Below, piece after piece: positions 40,439 through 48,944 of a stretch of 64,000 nucleotides of DNA; positions within the stretch are counted from its first letter, which is position 1; each line of letters starts with the position of its first letter. Source of the stretch: JBAZMA01 sp041649995 (GTDB lineage: Bacteria; Omnitrophota; Gorgyraeia; Velamenicoccales; Velamenicoccaceae); assembly GCA_041649995.1 (NCBI GenBank), contig JBAZMA010000009.1, positions 1 to 64,000 on the forward strand. The letters run 5' to 3'. The notes below the pieces were generated by a model. The model worked only from the letters and a program-made list of their open reading frames with translations, was not told the origin of the DNA and searched no databases. Position numbers and translations under genes: made by a program.

Positions 40439-41422
40439 CTAAAACTCTTTCTGGATCCTCTTGATCAAAGCTTTCTTTTCCGCGGTGCTGCCGCCGATAA
40501 AACAACCCGCCACATCCGGATGGCCGCCTCCGCCGAACTCTTCGGCGATCTCTCCCACGTTCACCCTTCCTTTCGACCGCAGACTGATGCGCCACCGGCC
40601 GCCGGCCATCTCACGCGACATCAGGACAACCTTAACCTCCTTCAATGTCCTGATCTGATCGGCAATAGGGTCCACGTCTTCATCGCTGGCGCCCAGCCGC
40701 TTGAGGTCGCCGAGGGTCACATAGGTGTCAGCCAGTTTCCCGCCGCTCAAAAAACGGATCCTGGAAAAACACAATCCCAGGAGCGTGGCTTCCTGGCGGG
40801 ACCGGCTCCAGTAACTCTTCTCCACAAGTCCGTAATAATCCACGCCCTTGGACAGTAATTCCGCGCAGATCTCAAACGTCTCCGCAGAGATCGTCGGAAG
40901 GCGAAAAGAACCTGTTTCAACGATGATGGAAACCAGCAGAGAAACGGCGGTTTCCTGATCGATGCTGACGCGCAAAAGCCTGGAGAGATAATAGATCATT
41001 TCTCCCACGGCCGCGGCCTTATCGTCAACCAGGGTCAGGCCGGCGAAGGGCTTGCGGAACGTGTGGTGGTCGATCTCAATCGTCACGGCCGTTTTGCGAA
41101 AAATCTTTTCATAGAACTCCCCCAATTGGACATAAGACGCGCAGTCAACGGCGATAGCCAGATCAAAAGGCCCGCTGCCCGATTCGTGCCTGCGGATGCG
41201 GAGATATTCGGGCAAGAAGCGGTAGCGTTTGGGCAAAGGACTCGGAGAAAACATGACGACCTTCTTGTTAAGGCGCCGCAGGATTTGAGCGAGGCCCGTC
41301 ATCGAACCCAGGGCGTCACCGTCGGGAAACATGTGCGCGCAAATGGCAATGCGCCTGGATTTTCTGATCGCCTTTGCCACGCTTTGATAATGCCCGATTT
41401 TATGCGGTTTTAACCGATGCAT
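40439..41422 (-). CDS. DHH-family phosphoesterase (NrnA-like nanoRNase/pAp phosphatase)
   Basis: 327 residues with DHH motifs: IAICAHMFPDGDALGSMTGLAQIL, DLAIAVDCASYVQLGEF, VTIEIDHHTFRKPFAGLTLVDDKAAAVGEMI (the DHH triad) and the DHHA1 domain GGGGHPDVAGCFIGGS. These fit NrnA, which degrades short oligoribonucleotides and dephosphorylates pAp, or the related cyclic dinucleotide phosphodiesterases. The length matches NrnA (about 310-330) and lacks PAS/GGDEF domains of GdpP. Confidence 0.9.
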   Translation of the reverse strand: MHRLKPHKIGHYQSVAKAIRKSRRIAICAHMFPDGDALGSMTGLAQILRRLNKKVVMFSPSPLPKRYRFLPEYLRIRRHESGSGPFDLAIAVDCASYVQLGEFYEKIFRKTAVTIEIDHHTFRKPFAGLTLVDDKAAAVGEMIYYLSRLLRVSIDQETAVSLLVSIIVETGSFRLPTISAETFEICAELLSKGVDYYGLVEKSYWSRSRQEATLLGLCFSRIRFLSGGKLADTYVTLGDLKRLGASDEDVDPIADQIRTLKEVKVVLMSREMAGGRWRISLRSKGRVNVGEIAEEFGGGGHPDVAGCFIGGSTAEKKALIKRIQKEF

Positions 41423-41470
41423 AAGCTTTATGATTAACGGGACAGGAAAGATTGGTTGTTGGTCATTATT

Positions 41471-41884
41471 CTATTCTCCCATCACCTTGACCACCACTCT
41501 CTTTTTTCGGCGGCCGTCGAACTCGGCGTAATAGATCTGCTGCCAGGGACCCAGATCCAATTTTCCCTGCGTCACGGGGACAATGACTTCGTGGTGGATC
41601 AGCAGGCTCTTCAAATGGGCATCCGCGTTCCTCTCGCCTGTCCTGTGATGCTGGTAATCCGGCCGCGCAGGGGCCAGTTTTTCCAGCCATTCATCGATAT
41701 CGAGGATAATGCCTTCCTCATCGTCATTCACATAAACGCCGGCTGTGATGTGCATGGCGGAAACAAGCGCCATACCCTCCTTCACCCCGCTCTTGGAAAC
41801 CAGCGCTTCCACGCGGTCGGTGATGTTGATATATTCATGTTCCTGCCTTGTGTTAAACCAGAGATATTCCGTCAGGGTGTTCAT
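41471..41884 (-). CDS. YjbQ-family protein (secondary thiamine-phosphate synthase type)
   Basis: 137 residues of the UPF0047/YjbQ fold: FNTRQEHEYINITDRVEALV, MALVSAMHITAGVYVNDDEEG, HRTGERNADAHLKSLLIHHEVIVPVTQGKLDLGPWQQIYYAEFDG. The conserved His and Glu residues (HHRTGE, NADAHLK) match the family. YjbQ proteins have been reported to have thiamine-phosphate-synthase-like activity, but the true role is debated. It starts 29 nt after the preceding cysteine-rich gene. Confidence 0.88.
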   Translation of the reverse strand: MNTLTEYLWFNTRQEHEYINITDRVEALVSKSGVKEGMALVSAMHITAGVYVNDDEEGIILDIDEWLEKLAPARPDYQHHRTGERNADAHLKSLLIHHEVIVPVTQGKLDLGPWQQIYYAEFDGRRKKRVVVKVMGE

Positions 41885-41913
41885 AAATTCTGGTATAAGG
41901 GTCTAGGGTCTAG

Positions 41914-42231
41914 CTAACCCCTGACACCTAAATTATCTTCTTTGCTGGTTCTTAATTGTTTTTTGTACGCGCATTTCCAGGAGCCGGCCCAGGAACCTGA
42001 AATAACGTTACGCATCGGAACGCACAGGAACTCATTGCCCCTGACAGTCCGGCGAAGGCCGAACCTCTCCTCATAGATCCCGCAAAAATGACGGCCGTCA
42101 TTGCCGGAGCGAAGCTCTGTGCAGGGATCGTTTTCGAAAAGGCCGCAGCAGCCGCCGCAACGCAAACAAAGGCCTTCGTAATCTTCCTGGGCTTTTTGCA
42201 AAGCCTTCTCATAAGCGGCTTGCTCTGTCAT
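41914..42231 (-). CDS. Cysteine-cluster (YkgJ-like) protein
   Basis: From ATG 42231 (ATGA overlap with the upstream gene) the protein has 105 residues; a start at 42270 would extend it into that gene. It contains LCLRCGGCCGLF near residue 23, then a conserved CTE and CGIYEERF, and two later cysteines (FLCVP, WKCAYK). YkgJ-type zinc- or iron-sulfur-binding proteins share the CxxCxxCC arrangement. Its cellular role is unknown. Confidence 0.7.
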   Translation of the reverse strand: MTEQAAYEKALQKAQEDYEGLCLRCGGCCGLFENDPCTELRSGNDGRHFCGIYEERFGLRRTVRGNEFLCVPMRNVISGSWAGSWKCAYKKQLRTSKEDNLGVRG

Positions 42232-42656
42232 GGTTTTCCCAGAGAAACACCGGTGCGCCAATAAACGCAACGAACGGAGGAATTCTCCGTAATCTTGATG
42301 TCCGCTTCCCTCCCCAGGGCCACAACACCATGCCAGATGCTTTTCCTGAGGATAACCGGCTTATCAAGATAAAAACAAACAATGTCCCGCGGGTCTTTTT
42401 TGAGGCTGACGAAAAGCAGGCCCCTGCCCTCAACAGGCTCAAAGGTTTCCATGCTGCCTGGGTGCTGCTCTAATCTGTTTATAACCTTATCTCTGACAAC
42501 AAGATAAGCAATACGCCAGCCTTTATTCATTTGCCGCACGACTATGCGAAACAGATTCTTCCCAGGGCAACGTTTTTTGCCTGGGTAATCGATGATCCAT
42601 CCATAGGGTTTAAAGTTTTCGGCCGTGATAGAAAGGGCCTTTTTGGCAATCGGCAT
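42228..42656 (-). CDS. Ureidoglycolate lyase-like cupin protein
   Basis: 142 residues resembling the AllA/ureidoglycolate lyase cupin family: ITAENFKPYGWIID, NRLEQHPGSMETFEPVEGRGLLFV, VICFYLDKPVILRKSIWHGVVALG. The HPGSMETF and W-H-G-V segments correspond to the metal-site strands. No purine-degradation or allantoin gene is nearby, so the enzymatic role is uncertain and could be a distant cupin. Confidence 0.65.
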   Translation of the reverse strand: MPIAKKALSITAENFKPYGWIIDYPGKKRCPGKNLFRIVVRQMNKGWRIAYLVVRDKVINRLEQHPGSMETFEPVEGRGLLFVSLKKDPRDIVCFYLDKPVILRKSIWHGVVALGREADIKITENSSVRCVYWRTGVSLGKP

Positions 42657-42884
42657 ATTTTCTATCTTATCGAAAATCAGGGCTTTTTACAAGGCGAGAA
42701 TTTGATTTCGCCACACACGACATCAGTCTTTAAAACTGCCTGCTGACGCGCTCTAAGACTCATGCCGACAGGGATTTTAAGGATACGCGCGAAGGGAAGG
42801 ATTCTGTTTCGGGGTTGCGGACTTGCGGCCTCTTTGAATGGGGACCATGAGGCCGGTGTTTAAGGGACATCATTCCTGCTCTCG

Positions 42885-43562
42885 TCAGGGGATATTCATA
42901 TATTTGTCCCAATATAGGAAAAGCTCTCGGGTCGCGGCCACGTCCCTGAGGCAATAGCGGGCGATATCCGTGTAGCGCCCTTCCTGAAAAAGCTTCTTCA
43001 CATCGCTGCCCATCACCCCCTCATCCTTGGGACTTTTGATGCCGAAAGCGCTGCACCAGACATGGAGACTGAAACGTCTGCGGACAGCCCCCAGAAAGGT
43101 CAGCTTTTCCATCAGATCAATATGCATACCCGATCGGTATCGATCCGGCATAAGGTTCTTGGAGGCCTTAAGCTGGTGGACAGCCGAACGGACCAGAAGA
43201 AACGGACAGTCAAAACTCCTGCCATTAAAAGTGATAAAATTCTCGTATTTGGAAATCCTCGCCCAAAAGAGTTCCAGCAGCTGTTTTTCATTCGGCACGG
43301 AAAAATACTCCGTTTCTCCCTCAAGGACCCGCTGAGGCTGCTGACCGGGGACCAGAAAATAGACAAAGGCCTTGTTTGTTTCCACCTCCAGCATCGCGAT
43401 CGTCACGATCCTGGCCGTCACAGGAAAAAAACTAAGGGAATCCCTGGCCTGCTGTTCTTCATCCTGCGTCTTGGCGAATTTCAGGAAACAATCCTGCGTC
43501 CCCTGGTCGCACTCATCCCACTCCATACCGACGGTTTCAATATCAAAGATAATCTTGGCCAT
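42885..43562 (-). CDS. PolB-type 3'-5' exonuclease
   Basis: From ATG 43562 the protein has 225 residues; a TTG at 43574 is less likely. It fits the DNA_pol_B_exo2 family: AKIIFDIETVG (ExoI DxE), FENFITFNGRSFDCPFLL (ExoII), and KKLFQEGRYTDIARYCLRDVAATRELFLYW (ExoIII, YxxxD). LHVWCSAFGIKSPKDEGV is another family segment. It probably degrades single-stranded DNA or RNA 3' ends. It overlaps the helicase stop by 20 nt, suggesting a paired nuclease and helicase. Confidence 0.85.
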   Translation of the reverse strand: MAKIIFDIETVGMEWDECDQGTQDCFLKFAKTQDEEQQARDSLSFFPVTARIVTIAMLEVETNKAFVYFLVPGQQPQRVLEGETEYFSVPNEKQLLELFWARISKYENFITFNGRSFDCPFLLVRSAVHQLKASKNLMPDRYRSGMHIDLMEKLTFLGAVRRRFSLHVWCSAFGIKSPKDEGVMGSDVKKLFQEGRYTDIARYCLRDVAATRELFLYWDKYMNIP

Positions 43563-45585
43563 GATCGGAATCAAAATAATCGGACAGTTTGTGATAGAGT
43601 TCTTCTTTGCCTATTTTCGGAACCTCCGAGCCTTCCATCCGGAACCCCTCGTCCTCGAACCAGGCGTAATCCGTGACGATTTTTTCCTGCACCTGGGGCT
43701 CAGAAATAAAGCGGGAGAGCCTGTTAAAGCTGCTCATGCCGCCGTTTCGGCCCTCGTTATGGAGGGTCAGGTGCAGATGCCTGCGGGCGCGCGTCACAGC
43801 CACATAGAGAAGCCTGCGTTCCTCTTCCACGGATTCAGGGTCGTCGAGCGCGTAGGAAACCGGCAGATGTCCGTCGATCACGGCGATCAGAAAAACGGTC
43901 TCCCACTCCAGGCCCTTGGCGGAATGGATGGTGGAGAGTGTCACGGGCCTTTCGTCCTCTTTCCTGCCTTCTCCCCCTATCATGCTGCGCTCCGGCGGCT
44001 CAATCGTCACAAAATCGACGAGGAACTGTTCGAGGGAGGAATATCCCGAAGAGATCTCGACAAACGCCTCCAGATCTTCCTGTCTGGACGGATAATCGTC
44101 GAATTTCTTTTTCAGAAACGGCGTGTAAAACTGGACGATTTTCCTGATCTTCTTCTGGATGCCGTCGATTCCGGGCAACACATGGAAAAGTCCGGCGAGT
44201 CTCAGCAATTCCCGGCGCACGTCCGTGTTCTTGACAAGGCCGGCCAGGGAACGTTCCAGTTCCCCCATGTCGGGCCGCAGGATGAATTCCTTGACCCGCT
44301 CGGCTGTCCGCGGACCGACACCATCACAGAGCATAAGGATCCTGGCCAGGGAAATCTCGTCCCGGCCATTATGGTGGACCTTCAGGAACGCCATGACATC
44401 CTTGATATGCGCGGTCTCGATAAATTTCATGCCGCCGAACACGGCAAAGGGAATATTCAATTTCGACAGCGCCAGCTGGAGAGGCAGGGAAAGATAATTC
44501 GACCTGTACAAAACGCCCACCGACGACAAAGGCATGCCCTCGTCGCGGTATTCCTTGATTTTTGAGGCGACCCAGTCCGCCTCATTGAAAGGGTCCTTGA
44601 AATAGGAAAGCGTGGGTTTCTCTTCGCCTGCCTGCGTGGTGAAGAGGACCTTGGAATATTTTTCCGCCTCCCCTTCGATCACGGCGTTGGCCACGTCCAG
44701 GATCGGCTGAGTGGAACGATAATTATATTCCAGCTTGACGATTTTTGTGTCAGGCAGGCGCCGGGGGAAATCAAACATGTTCTTGTAATAAGCCCCCCGG
44801 AAACTGTAAATGCTTTGCGTGTCATCCCCCACGGCCATGCAATTGTGATGATGCTGGCTCAGAGAATAGACAATATCGGCCTGGATCTTGTTGGTGTCCT
44901 GGAACTCGTCGACCATCACATAACGGAAATGCGAAGAAACCTTCGCGTTGATGGCTTCATTGTCGAGGAGAAATTTCAGGTAGATCAGCATATCGTCGTA
45001 ATCGATCAGGTTCCTCTCAAGCTTGAACTGCGTGTACATCTTCCTCAGCTCCTCCAGCTGGGAGGAAAGCGGCGCGAAATGAGGATAATCCTTGGAAAGA
45101 ATTTCGCGGATGGCCATGTTCCTGTTGATGCTCATACTCAAGACGGAACGGACCGTGTCTTTTTTGGGAAACCTGGATTTTTCTTCAAGAAATCCCGCCT
45201 TGCCGGCCAGAAGATGGAGCAGGTCTGAACTGTCGGGCTCATCCAGAAAAGAAATAATCTCCCCGAGGCCAAGCGCCTTTTTATACTGCCGTATCAGGCG
45301 GTAGGCAAAAGAATGGAAGGTCCCCCCTTCGATCTTGCGGCAGCGGGGGTCATGAAGAGAGGCGCGGCTCAGCATTTCCCGCGCGGCCTTTCTCGTGAAA
45401 GTCAACAGAAGGATCTGCTCGGGAGGAATGCCCTTCTCGATCATATAGAGGGCCCGGTATTCGATAACCCGGGTCTTGCCCGTACCCGCTCCCGCCACAA
45501 CCAGCAAAGGGCCTTCGATGGTCGTAACGGCATCCAGTTGCGCGGGATTCAGGACTTTCTTAAAATCTTCGACAGGAACACCCAT
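43543..45585 (-). CDS. UvrD/Rep/PcrA-family DNA helicase
   Basis: 680 residues with SF1A motifs in order: LNPAQLDAVTTIEGPLLVVAGAGTGKTRVI (Q motif and Walker A), LLLTFTRKAAREML (Ia), VMVDEFQDTNKIQADIV (II), NCMAVGDDTQSIYSFRGA (III), KLEYNYRSTQPIL (IV), VTLSTIHSAKGLEWETVFL (V) and EEERRLLYVAVTRARRHLHLT (VI). It is a 3'-5' ssDNA translocase. Length is near that of PcrA/Rep. The downstream PolB-type exonuclease gene overlaps its end. Confidence 0.93.
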   Translation of the reverse strand: MGVPVEDFKKVLNPAQLDAVTTIEGPLLVVAGAGTGKTRVIEYRALYMIEKGIPPEQILLLTFTRKAAREMLSRASLHDPRCRKIEGGTFHSFAYRLIRQYKKALGLGEIISFLDEPDSSDLLHLLAGKAGFLEEKSRFPKKDTVRSVLSMSINRNMAIREILSKDYPHFAPLSSQLEELRKMYTQFKLERNLIDYDDMLIYLKFLLDNEAINAKVSSHFRYVMVDEFQDTNKIQADIVYSLSQHHHNCMAVGDDTQSIYSFRGAYYKNMFDFPRRLPDTKIVKLEYNYRSTQPILDVANAVIEGEAEKYSKVLFTTQAGEEKPTLSYFKDPFNEADWVASKIKEYRDEGMPLSSVGVLYRSNYLSLPLQLALSKLNIPFAVFGGMKFIETAHIKDVMAFLKVHHNGRDEISLARILMLCDGVGPRTAERVKEFILRPDMGELERSLAGLVKNTDVRRELLRLAGLFHVLPGIDGIQKKIRKIVQFYTPFLKKKFDDYPSRQEDLEAFVEISSGYSSLEQFLVDFVTIEPPERSMIGGEGRKEDERPVTLSTIHSAKGLEWETVFLIAVIDGHLPVSYALDDPESVEEERRLLYVAVTRARRHLHLTLHNEGRNGGMSSFNRLSRFISEPQVQEKIVTDYAWFEDEGFRMEGSEVPKIGKEELYHKLSDYFDSDHGQDYL

Positions 45586-45650
45586 GAAACTCCATAGAGG
45601 AAGTCCGCGATCCTAAAAGATCGCAGACGATTGAAGCAACGGATAAAACG

Positions 45651-46832
45651 CTATTCGGGCTTATCTTCCTTAGGCTGAAAACCGGGAATCAATGTCTCCC
45701 GCTTTGTCTTGGACTTCTCCGGAGGCTTTTGCTGGCTGCCTGCGGCCGCGTCCTTTTTTTCGGAAGGCTGCGCAGCGGGGGCAGACGGCTTGTTCACGTT
45801 TGTCAATTTGAAAGGAGCCTCAGTTTCCCCGGAAGCCTCATCTTCTTTTTTGGGCTGGACCTTAAAAAATTCCACATCGCCGGGCACATCTTTTTTAATA
45901 TCGACCTTTGTCTGGTCCGCTTTTGGAAATCCCGGGATCTCATCCGCCGTGTTCCCGGAAGGTTTCGGTTGTTGCGCGCGGGGCTCGGCGGCTTGCGGCC
46001 CTTTAGGGCCGGCGTCTCTCAAGGAAAAAGGACCTGGCTTGGGAGCGGGATCATTCTTCGGGGTTTCAGGTTTCGCGGATTCCCCTGGAAAAGCTTGCCC
46101 TTCCGGAAGTCCTGCTTTCGGCGCTTCAGGCAACAAAGATTCCGCCTTAGGAAGCTCTGGTTTCGGAGGTTCGGCTTTCGGAGACTCGGCTTTCGGGGGT
46201 TCGGCTTTTGGAATTTCAGGCTTCGGCAATTCCGATGCTTCAGGCGCCTGAACCGGCTTATTCGCCGGTTCCGCCTTCGGAGTCTCAGCCTTTATCTTGA
46301 TCTGGGCTTCCCTGAGCTTCTGAACTTCCGCCTCCAGCTCATCATACTGTCCTTTAAGGCCTTCATAGAGATCCGATTTTGCTTTCAAATCCGCTTTCAG
46401 GCTATCGCGTTCTTTCTGGGTTTTTTCGATCTCCGTCTCTCTCAAAGAAAGTTCGCCCTCCATTTTCTGGCGGGCCACGGTTTCCTGGTGCGCGATCGCC
46501 TCCTTCTGCTTAAGCTCCTCCCTCAAAGGTCCCGTTTCTTCCTTCTGTTTCTCCAGAGTTTTGAGTTTCTGCAAAAGTTCCGTGTTTTCCCTCTTAAAGA
46601 TCTCAGCGTCGTCTTTCGCCTTGAAGAATTCATCTTCCAGCTTCTGCCTCTCCTCCATCACCTTCTTCAATTCCCCGTCTTTCTGCAAAAGCTGGGCCTC
46701 GAGGTCAGAGATACGCCTGCCCTTGGCGTCTTCGACAACCTTGCTTTTTTTTGCATCCTCCGAAGAAGTCTTCAGGATCATGGCTACCAGGCCGAGAAAT
46801 CCGACAAGCAGAACGCCGATAATGATTTCCAT
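45651..46832 (-). CDS. Membrane-anchored coiled-coil protein with Pro/Lys/Glu repeats
   Basis: 393 residues with an N-terminal transmembrane helix (EIIIGVLLVGFLGLVAMIL) and an almost unbroken coiled coil from about residue 30 to 180. From about 195 to 270 there is a Pro-Lys-Ala-Glu repeat region with units such as KPEIPKAEPPKAESPKAEP. The last 120 residues are disordered and charged. It has no recognisable catalytic domain. It may be a scaffold at the inner membrane. The repeat is a likely site of slippage and length variation. Confidence 0.6.
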   Translation of the reverse strand: MEIIIGVLLVGFLGLVAMILKTSSEDAKKSKVVEDAKGRRISDLEAQLLQKDGELKKVMEERQKLEDEFFKAKDDAEIFKRENTELLQKLKTLEKQKEETGPLREELKQKEAIAHQETVARQKMEGELSLRETEIEKTQKERDSLKADLKAKSDLYEGLKGQYDELEAEVQKLREAQIKIKAETPKAEPANKPVQAPEASELPKPEIPKAEPPKAESPKAEPPKPELPKAESLLPEAPKAGLPEGQAFPGESAKPETPKNDPAPKPGPFSLRDAGPKGPQAAEPRAQQPKPSGNTADEIPGFPKADQTKVDIKKDVPGDVEFFKVQPKKEDEASGETEAPFKLTNVNKPSAPAAQPSEKKDAAAGSQQKPPEKSKTKRETLIPGFQPKEDKPE

Positions 46833-46863
46833 TCATGTCCCCCGTTATTTTGAAGTGGCTTAT

Positions 46864-47784
46864 TTAAGCCGAATAATTCGATTCGAGCGTCTTGACGACA
46901 TCGACCAAAAAGGCGTTGACAGGCGTTTTCAGGCCCAGGCTCTGGGCGTGACGCAGGATCGCGCCGTTAATCGCGTCTATCTCCGTCGGTTTTTTACGCA
47001 GCACATCCGCCAGCATGCTGGATATATTTTCCGAAGTGGCCTCGCAGACGGATTCCGCCTTGGCCAGAACGTCGTCATAGAGAAGCTTGATGCGCTTGCG
47101 CTTGGCGACCCTATGCGCTTCCGTAATCGCCTGTTCGGCCAGGCGCCTGGCTCCTTCAATCTTCATGATCCGGCCGTTCTTCAATCCTGTGACAGCCGCC
47201 ACGGCATTGATCCCGGCGTTGATGATAAGCTTGGACCACAGAACTGCCTGGACGTCCCGGGATAATTTCACAGGGACCCTGGCTTTTTGAAAAAACTCGC
47301 GAAGAGACTTCAGCTGCGCGGTCAAGGCCCCGTCAACCCTGCCCAGGATGATCTCGCCTTCCCCGGCGTAATGGACCCTGCCTTCCCCCAGAAGCGTGGC
47401 GCCCTGGCTGGAGACCGCCAGGAGAACACGGCCCGCGCCGAAGGCCTCTGTCAAAAGCTCAATATTCCCCACCCCGTTCTGAAAAGAGACGACAGACGCC
47501 CTTTCGGAAACATGGGAAGCGATGCGCTTGATCACATTTTTCGTGTCGTAGGATTTGACGCAGACAAACCAGAAATCCGCGTCGCGATATTCGGCGGGTT
47601 CTGCGGAAAAGCGGACATCCTGGAACCGGGAGTTCATGACCCCTTCGATCCGGATGCCGTCCTTTTTAAGGCGCCCAGCCCTTTCAGGGCTTTTATCAAG
47701 GACCCAGACGTCCTGCCTGGCCTTTGACAACAAGCCGTACAGCAGCAATCCCATCGCTCCAGGCCCGACGATAACGATCTTCAT
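46864..47784 (-). CDS. panE: 2-dehydropantoate 2-reductase
   Basis: 306 residues: an NADP-binding domain MKIVIVGPGAMGLLLYGLLSKARQDVWVLDKS, DFWFVCVKSYDTKNVIKRI, VVSFQNGVGNIELL, VSSQGATLLGEGRVHYAGEGEIILG, and the C-terminal helical domain LWSKLIINAGINAVAAVTGLKNGRIM (catalytic Lys and Asn) with KPTEIDAINGAILRHAQSLGLKTPVNAFL. It reduces ketopantoate to pantoate, the step after PanB in CoA synthesis. Confidence 0.9.
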   Translation of the reverse strand: MKIVIVGPGAMGLLLYGLLSKARQDVWVLDKSPERAGRLKKDGIRIEGVMNSRFQDVRFSAEPAEYRDADFWFVCVKSYDTKNVIKRIASHVSERASVVSFQNGVGNIELLTEAFGAGRVLLAVSSQGATLLGEGRVHYAGEGEIILGRVDGALTAQLKSLREFFQKARVPVKLSRDVQAVLWSKLIINAGINAVAAVTGLKNGRIMKIEGARRLAEQAITEAHRVAKRKRIKLLYDDVLAKAESVCEATSENISSMLADVLRKKPTEIDAINGAILRHAQSLGLKTPVNAFLVDVVKTLESNYSA

Positions 47785-47839
47785 TCGCTCCCTCTCCTAG
47801 GTCTTGCTTTACGATAACATAGTTAAAATTCAAAGTCAA

Positions 47840-47858
47840 TTTGATTCCGCCAGAGGCG
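47840..47858. repeat. Partial copy of the 47961-47993 hairpin arm
   Basis: The 19-nt sequence TTTGATTCCGCCAGAGGCG resembles the left arm and loop of the hairpin 120 bp away, with one mismatch in the first 18 bases. The right arm is missing here. It may be debris of a duplicated terminator. Confidence 0.5.
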
Positions 47859-47960
47859 CAAAGCTGTCAGCCCCTCACTTAAAACATCTTGAAAATTTCT
47901 GTATGCTACCAGTTCTCGCAGAGCTCGAACGGGCATCCAGATATTTTCAAAATTTGCTCG

Positions 47961-47993
47961 GGGTTTGATTCCTCCAGAGGCGGAATCAAACCC
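47961..47993 (-). terminator. 12-bp hairpin after recO, possible terminator
   Basis: The arms GGGTTTGATTCC (47961-47972) and GGAATCAAACCC (47982-47993) pair perfectly around a 9-nt loop, just after the recO stop. No clear U run follows on the minus strand, so it may stabilise a 3' end or act weakly as a terminator. Confidence 0.45.
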
Positions 47994-47997
47994 TCCG

Positions 47998-48771
47998 TTA
48001 TTCCTTGCCGAGGCCTGCCCTTTCATCCAGATCCTTAAACAACTCCATGAGTTTACCTCTTGTTTTCAGACCGCGCCCCACATGAAAACGGATAAAACAG
48101 TGAAGGACTTCATCCAGTTCTTTGCGCACCTGGGGCATCAGTTTGAGCCGAAGGCTGTCCTGCCATCCCGAACGTTCGATATAGAGAATGGAGGCAACGG
48201 TTCCCGCCAGAACACGCTGACCGGAAAGATCCGCGGGCAGACAATGCCGGCACAAAAGACCTCCCTTTTTAAGACTGAAGAAAGCCTCCGCAGACAAAGA
48301 CCGTCCGCACATCAGACAAGAATCGAAGTGGGGCTTGAAACCCGACAGGGCCAGGGTTTTGATCATGAAAACATCACGGCAATCGCAGGAAGTTTCTTTT
48401 AATGTTGAAAGGAATTCCTGCGTCAGCGTAAAGACGCGTTCATTGCGGTCTTCCAGAGGCATCAGGAGATCCAGGAGCTCTGAACAGAAATGGGAATAGC
48501 CGAAGTTCCTGAGGTCGCCCCCGCGGATGCCGAAATCATCCAGGAGGTCACATTGACCGACGAGATGGATTTCCGTATTACGTTTTTTATAAAAAACGAT
48601 ATGATTCAGGGATAAAAGAGGAAGCGTGGAACCGAATTTTCGGGGGTCTTTGCGGATGCCCTTGAGCACGCCCTTGACCTTGCCGTACTCCCGGGTGAAA
48701 AAAACGGCGATCTTGCTGGTTTCCCTGAAATCAAAAGTCCTTAAGACAAAGGCAGGCGTTGAGCAAATCAT
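47998..48771 (-). CDS. recO: DNA repair protein RecO
   Basis: 257 residues. The OB-fold N-terminus is ICSTPAFVLRTFDFRETSKIAVFFTREYGKVKGVLKGIRKD, followed by PLLSLNHIVFYKKRN. The central zinc site is formed by CLMCGRSL and LLCRHCLPAD, as in RecO. RecO loads RecA on ssDNA with RecR and helps anneal strands. The length is average. It lies behind a good promoter and has its own hairpin at the end. Confidence 0.9.
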   Translation of the reverse strand: MICSTPAFVLRTFDFRETSKIAVFFTREYGKVKGVLKGIRKDPRKFGSTLPLLSLNHIVFYKKRNTEIHLVGQCDLLDDFGIRGGDLRNFGYSHFCSELLDLLMPLEDRNERVFTLTQEFLSTLKETSCDCRDVFMIKTLALSGFKPHFDSCLMCGRSLSAEAFFSLKKGGLLCRHCLPADLSGQRVLAGTVASILYIERSGWQDSLRLKLMPQVRKELDEVLHCFIRFHVGRGLKTRGKLMELFKDLDERAGLGKE

Positions 48772-48894
48772 GGATGAACCTCAGGATCAGTTATCAGGCC
48801 AGTAGCCGAAGACGGCTGTTCACAGGTTTCAAGCAGAACGAAGTGAAGGATTCCGAACAAACCTTCCCTCCGCTCAAGAACACGCTGCCGCTAT

Positions 48895-48923
48895 ATTCTA
48901 AAGAGATAAAGTATCAGCCTCAA
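48895..48923 (-). promoter_or_regulatory. Predicted recO promoter
   Basis: Minus strand: -35 TTGAGG (48918-48923), 17-nt spacer, -10 TAGAAT (48895-48900). The predicted leader is about 115 nt. It lies in the 173-bp gap behind ybeY. Confidence 0.5.
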
Positions 48924-48944
48924 CCCTTCATTTAACACATTCCT

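Noticed and set aside
42760..42954. 64-residue minus-strand frame overlapping the exonuclease end
   Set aside because: Overlaps a confident gene in another frame and has no family features.
47823..48026. 67-residue minus-strand frame
   Set aside because: It lies over a hairpin repeat and the recO end; no SD and no resemblance to proteins.
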